Positions 61,294-64,000 of a DNA stretch of 64,000 nucleotides are shown one piece after another. Source of the DNA: Apostichopus japonicus (Eukaryota; Echinodermata; Holothuroidea; Aspidochirotida; Stichopodidae); contig NC_092562.1 of the NCBI RefSeq assembly GCF_037975245.1, positions 16,116,521 to 16,180,520 on the forward strand. Direction: 5' to 3'. The first letter of the stretch is position 1. Every line of letters starts with the position of its first letter. Both the position numbers and the translations under genes were made by a program. The notes below the pieces were generated by a model. That model saw only the letters and a list, made by a program, of their open reading frames with translations. It made no database searches and had not been told where the DNA came from.

Positions 61294-61609
61294 TATCAAC
61301 AACAGTGTTTATATACAATATGTCAAAAATCATGAATTGATTCCGGTTCGTTTGTTCATAAATCGCCATGTTCGGGATCAAACACTGACCTCCGCCTACG
61401 ACAAACATAAGAGGATTTTACGGAGATTGCAGGTGGATTCGTACTCTGATGGTGACTTCTCAAGCACAACATCTAACCTCGCTGCCTCTGCTATACAGAC
61501 TTCAGGATGTAGCATAGAAACAACACAGTTACCGATTATTCTGCAAGGAATCGTCAGTATGAATCATTCACAAATTATTCGTCAGGCTTCATGTACAGTA
61601 TTATATAGG
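61294..61609 (+). CDS. Gene Y exon (candidate)
   Basis: The plus-strand frame is open from 61169 to a strong donor ATAG/GTAAGA at 61610. It includes LIPVRLFINRHVRDQTLTSA, LRRLQVDSYSDGDFSSTTSN and LPIILQGIVSMNHSQIIRQA. An acceptor ccttgtgcag at 61293 gives the listed start (incoming phase 2); an earlier start is possible because the frame stays open. Outgoing phase is 2. Base composition is richer than the flanks and Ser/Thr-rich linkers are evident. The protein is not recognised. Confidence 0.5.
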
Positions 61610-62737
61610 TAAGATGAAGTGAGGTTTTTAATTATGTCACTCCTGTCTAATATCTCTCTGAATAGAGAAATCCCAAGGTTGCAGTTATGAAATATAAGGC
61701 AATTTTTTATGAATAAATGGATGTATGTACAAGTTATATATAGTTTGATAGTTGTAATGTATAGTGAAAAAGGAGTACATATATTACAAATTTGCAATCG
61801 TGGTTATCACATTATATATATATATATATTTATATAGAGACATAAGGCTTATATATAGAGAGATATAAATATATATTATATTTGGCTTTAATGGCAAAAA
61901 GGCCCAGAATGGTGCAGTCACTACCAGGTGGTAAGGATATAGGTTGTTAGTGTCTTCAACTATTAGACAATATCTATCTGAGATTAGATAATCTATATTG
62001 TGCTATCCTGTGTCAGTACTGGAACTGTGGAACTACGAAATCTTGTTGTCTAGACGCCTTCCTCCGTGTTTTAAAATGTCATTGTGTGTTGAGCCTAATG
62101 TCATTTCTGGTGATTTTGTTGGCCTTAAATAACAGATTTGTAACTCTTACAGGTACTATTTCAATTAATTAATCCCAGTGGTTCACACCTTTTTTTCGTA
62201 CCACTACCCAATGTGCACTCTCTTTTCTGTCCATTATCCCACACTACCCTCCTTGTCCTATTAACAGTCATTTAAGCACAGCTTGGAAAAGAAGATTTCT
62301 ATTCCCCGGTGTAGTAGTATATAAGCTATTAGTTACTGTATCATGTTACATAACTCTTGGGAAGAAACAATGGTCAAGTCAATAATATATGGCTGCACTT
62401 CACCTCATTCCTGATTCAGCTTAAGCTAAGACTTTCCACTGTTTATTCACCACTCAAGGTCTCCAAGTTGCAGTTTATTCCTTACTTAAACCCAACAAAT
62501 ACCAATGAATCTTCCTTTAGTTTTTGTAATAATTTTGTTAAGAGTCAGAAGCAGTGCCATTATCCTCCTTCCCTTTCCGCTTCCCCCTCCGCCTCCCCCT
62601 CCCCCAAACATTAAAACAAGTCATCTCATAACCTCCTGCTCTATGTTACCACCCAGATTGTGGTATTTAAAAGTCAATGCAATAAACAGCTTGAACAGAT
62701 CCTACCATTAGCATATACTTAGCAATGAGGATATAGT

Positions 62738-62946
62738 TACTTTGCTCCTCACTTGCTCCTCACTCCCCACTGCTCCTCACTCCTCCTCACTTGTTCCTCC
62801 CACTCCTCACTTGCTCCTCCCACCCCTCACTTGCTCCTCCCACCTCCTCACTTGCTCCTCCCAATCCTTACTCCTCCTCACTTGCTCCTCCCACTTGCTC
62901 CTCCCACTTGCTCCTCACTTGCTCCTCACTTGCTCCTCACTCCCCA
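62738..62946 (+). repeat. TTGCTCCTCAC minisatellite
   Basis: About 200 bp of imperfect repeats alternate ctcctcacttg, ctcctcccac and ctccccac units. On the plus strand it is C/T-rich. Apparent Leu/Ser/Pro-rich proteins from it are repeat artefacts. Confidence 0.92.
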
Positions 62947-63169
62947 CAATGTTAACACTCCTGTTCTACCATGTCTAGAACGAACCGGTAACCATTTAAC
63001 ACTGTGTAAGAAAATGATCCAAGATGTAGGAAGTAAATTGAGAACAATTGTATATACTCTATAAGTCTCTTACGTGTCTTACATGTCTCTGCCTCATACG
63101 CACTCCGATCTGTTGTCATTTATAAACTGGTAGCATTCTTGCACTGTGCCCCTGATATGACCCTCTGCT

Positions 63170-63434
63170 CAGTGGCGGAGCGTCCATACAGTCAGGAGGG
63201 GGGGGCGGATGCCCCCCCCTGACGGACACAAATGGACTGCTGGCGCCCTTTTCAGCTTTTTACCATATTTTACTTATTCGCAATTATTTACCTATTGACA
63301 AAATATGTCACTATTTATTCTTCGTTTATCTGCAAATTAGCAAGGCCAGGAAAGGGTCATTTCCGGCGATCTAGGAAGTATCTTTACTCAAAAAAATTCT
63401 GTACGCTCCGCGCCAACACCTAGGTCCGCCGCGG
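63170..63434 (-). mobile_element. hAT-type element F
   Basis: The 265-bp element starts CAGTGGCGGAGCGTCC. Its right terminus is decayed (read inward, CCGCGGCGGACCTAGG). It is flanked by a perfect duplication, cctctgct (63162-63169 and 63435-63442). It contains the shared core in minus orientation (about 63340-63420). The left end matches the CAGTGGCGGA ends of D and Z. Confidence 0.85.
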
Positions 63435-63442
63435 CCTCTGCT

Positions 63443-64000
63443 ATTTTGAGGTACTTATTACTAATTTCCTGTTCAGGATTATTTATCCACCTGAATCTGT
63501 TTGGCTTGAAATTAGTTATCAAGGCGATCTATTTGTTCAGTGGGTTGAATAGCTAGTAATGAGGATGCTGTTGTTTGTCACCTGTTCAAGTTGTGTTTAA
63601 AAAATGAGGGTGGGGTTGTGGGGGGAGAGATAGGGAAGGTGGATGATAGTCAGAAATATTAGGATACTGTTTGAAGACACGTCATGCAACTACGTACAGT
63701 AGTATGGACTTTGGAGTGATTCTACACACGTAAACCGGGTTTATGATAAACCCTCTAAATGCTTTATGTGGAAGTAATTGCCTTTGGACTGGATAAGGCA
63801 AAGTTAAATAGCAGAGGTGAAGAAACATGCAGGTTAAGTTGTGTACTTTTGTCAAACAATCCGTCTGATGGAAATATTCAGTGATTCATGGAACTATTCA
63901 TCACTGAAAACTGTTGACAAACAAACCAGTCATCACTGACGCTACTCTCTCTCTCACTAATCTGTTTTTGTTTGTCTAAGTTCTGTTTATTGTGAGATTA
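63443..64000. other. Window end, nothing assigned
   Basis: AT-rich sequence with a short G run near 63610 and no supported gene or element. Confidence 0.4.

Noticed and set aside
62742-63064. Leu/Ser/Pro-rich open frames
   Set aside because: They are direct translations of the CTCCTCAC minisatellite in two frames.
1-64000. CRISPR array, rRNA, prophage or bacterial operon
   Set aside because: No spaced direct-repeat array, rRNA-like segment or dense coding was found. Splice-like sites and SINE/LINE content indicate an animal genome.

Overview
This is a eukaryotic, AT-rich, gene-poor window. It has no operons, ribosome-binding sites or bacterial-style coding density. Long open frames are almost absent; the longest are translations of simple repeats or of transposon debris. 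The tRNA-derived SINEs, jockey/CR1-like LINE relics and numerous short hAT elements fit an invertebrate deuterostome, most likely an echinoderm and perhaps a sea cucumber. That taxonomic call rests on my recollection of the repeat styles and is not proven by the sequence.

The clearest content is mobile DNA. I can delimit 15 hAT-type insertions by terminal inverted repeats beginning CA(G/C)... plus 8-bp target-site duplications (TSDs), 13 of them perfect. They are J (3323-4716), C1 (12499-12809), a nest D (13236-15421) holding C2 and E, A1 (16624-18543) holding B1, B2 (19644-20005), Z with a broken hAT transposase (22444-23324), G (25629-26023), I (30826-31150), A2 (34296-35807), H (36920-37326), A3 (42176-42996) and F (63170-63434). 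A2 preserves the empty site for the B1 insertion seen in A1. Several otherwise different families share a roughly 100-bp internal core. Around 23.9-26.8 kb, LINE relics on the minus strand are pierced by a tRNA SINE and by element G. A second tRNA-type SINE lies at 38.35 kb.

Host genes can only be glimpsed as exons. Gene 1 (minus, about 10.22 kb down to 5.07 kb or lower) has a start-codon exon next to a CRE-like TGACGTCA and several phase-compatible exons. Gene 2 (minus, 33.5 to about 29.3 kb) has two or three. Gene X (plus, 44.25-52.56 kb) ends in a convincing terminal exon with stop and poly(A) signal after a 7.8-kb intron. Gene Y (plus, about 59.1-61.6 kb onwards) has a 61-kb exon with a good donor. 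I could not name any of these proteins. Exon chains were built by eye from GT-AG sites and reading phase and need transcript data.

The remainder is intronic or intergenic DNA with microsatellites (notably a 260-bp GAGT tract at 20.7 kb), minisatellites and short tandem duplications. No rRNA, CRISPR array or functional tRNA was seen.
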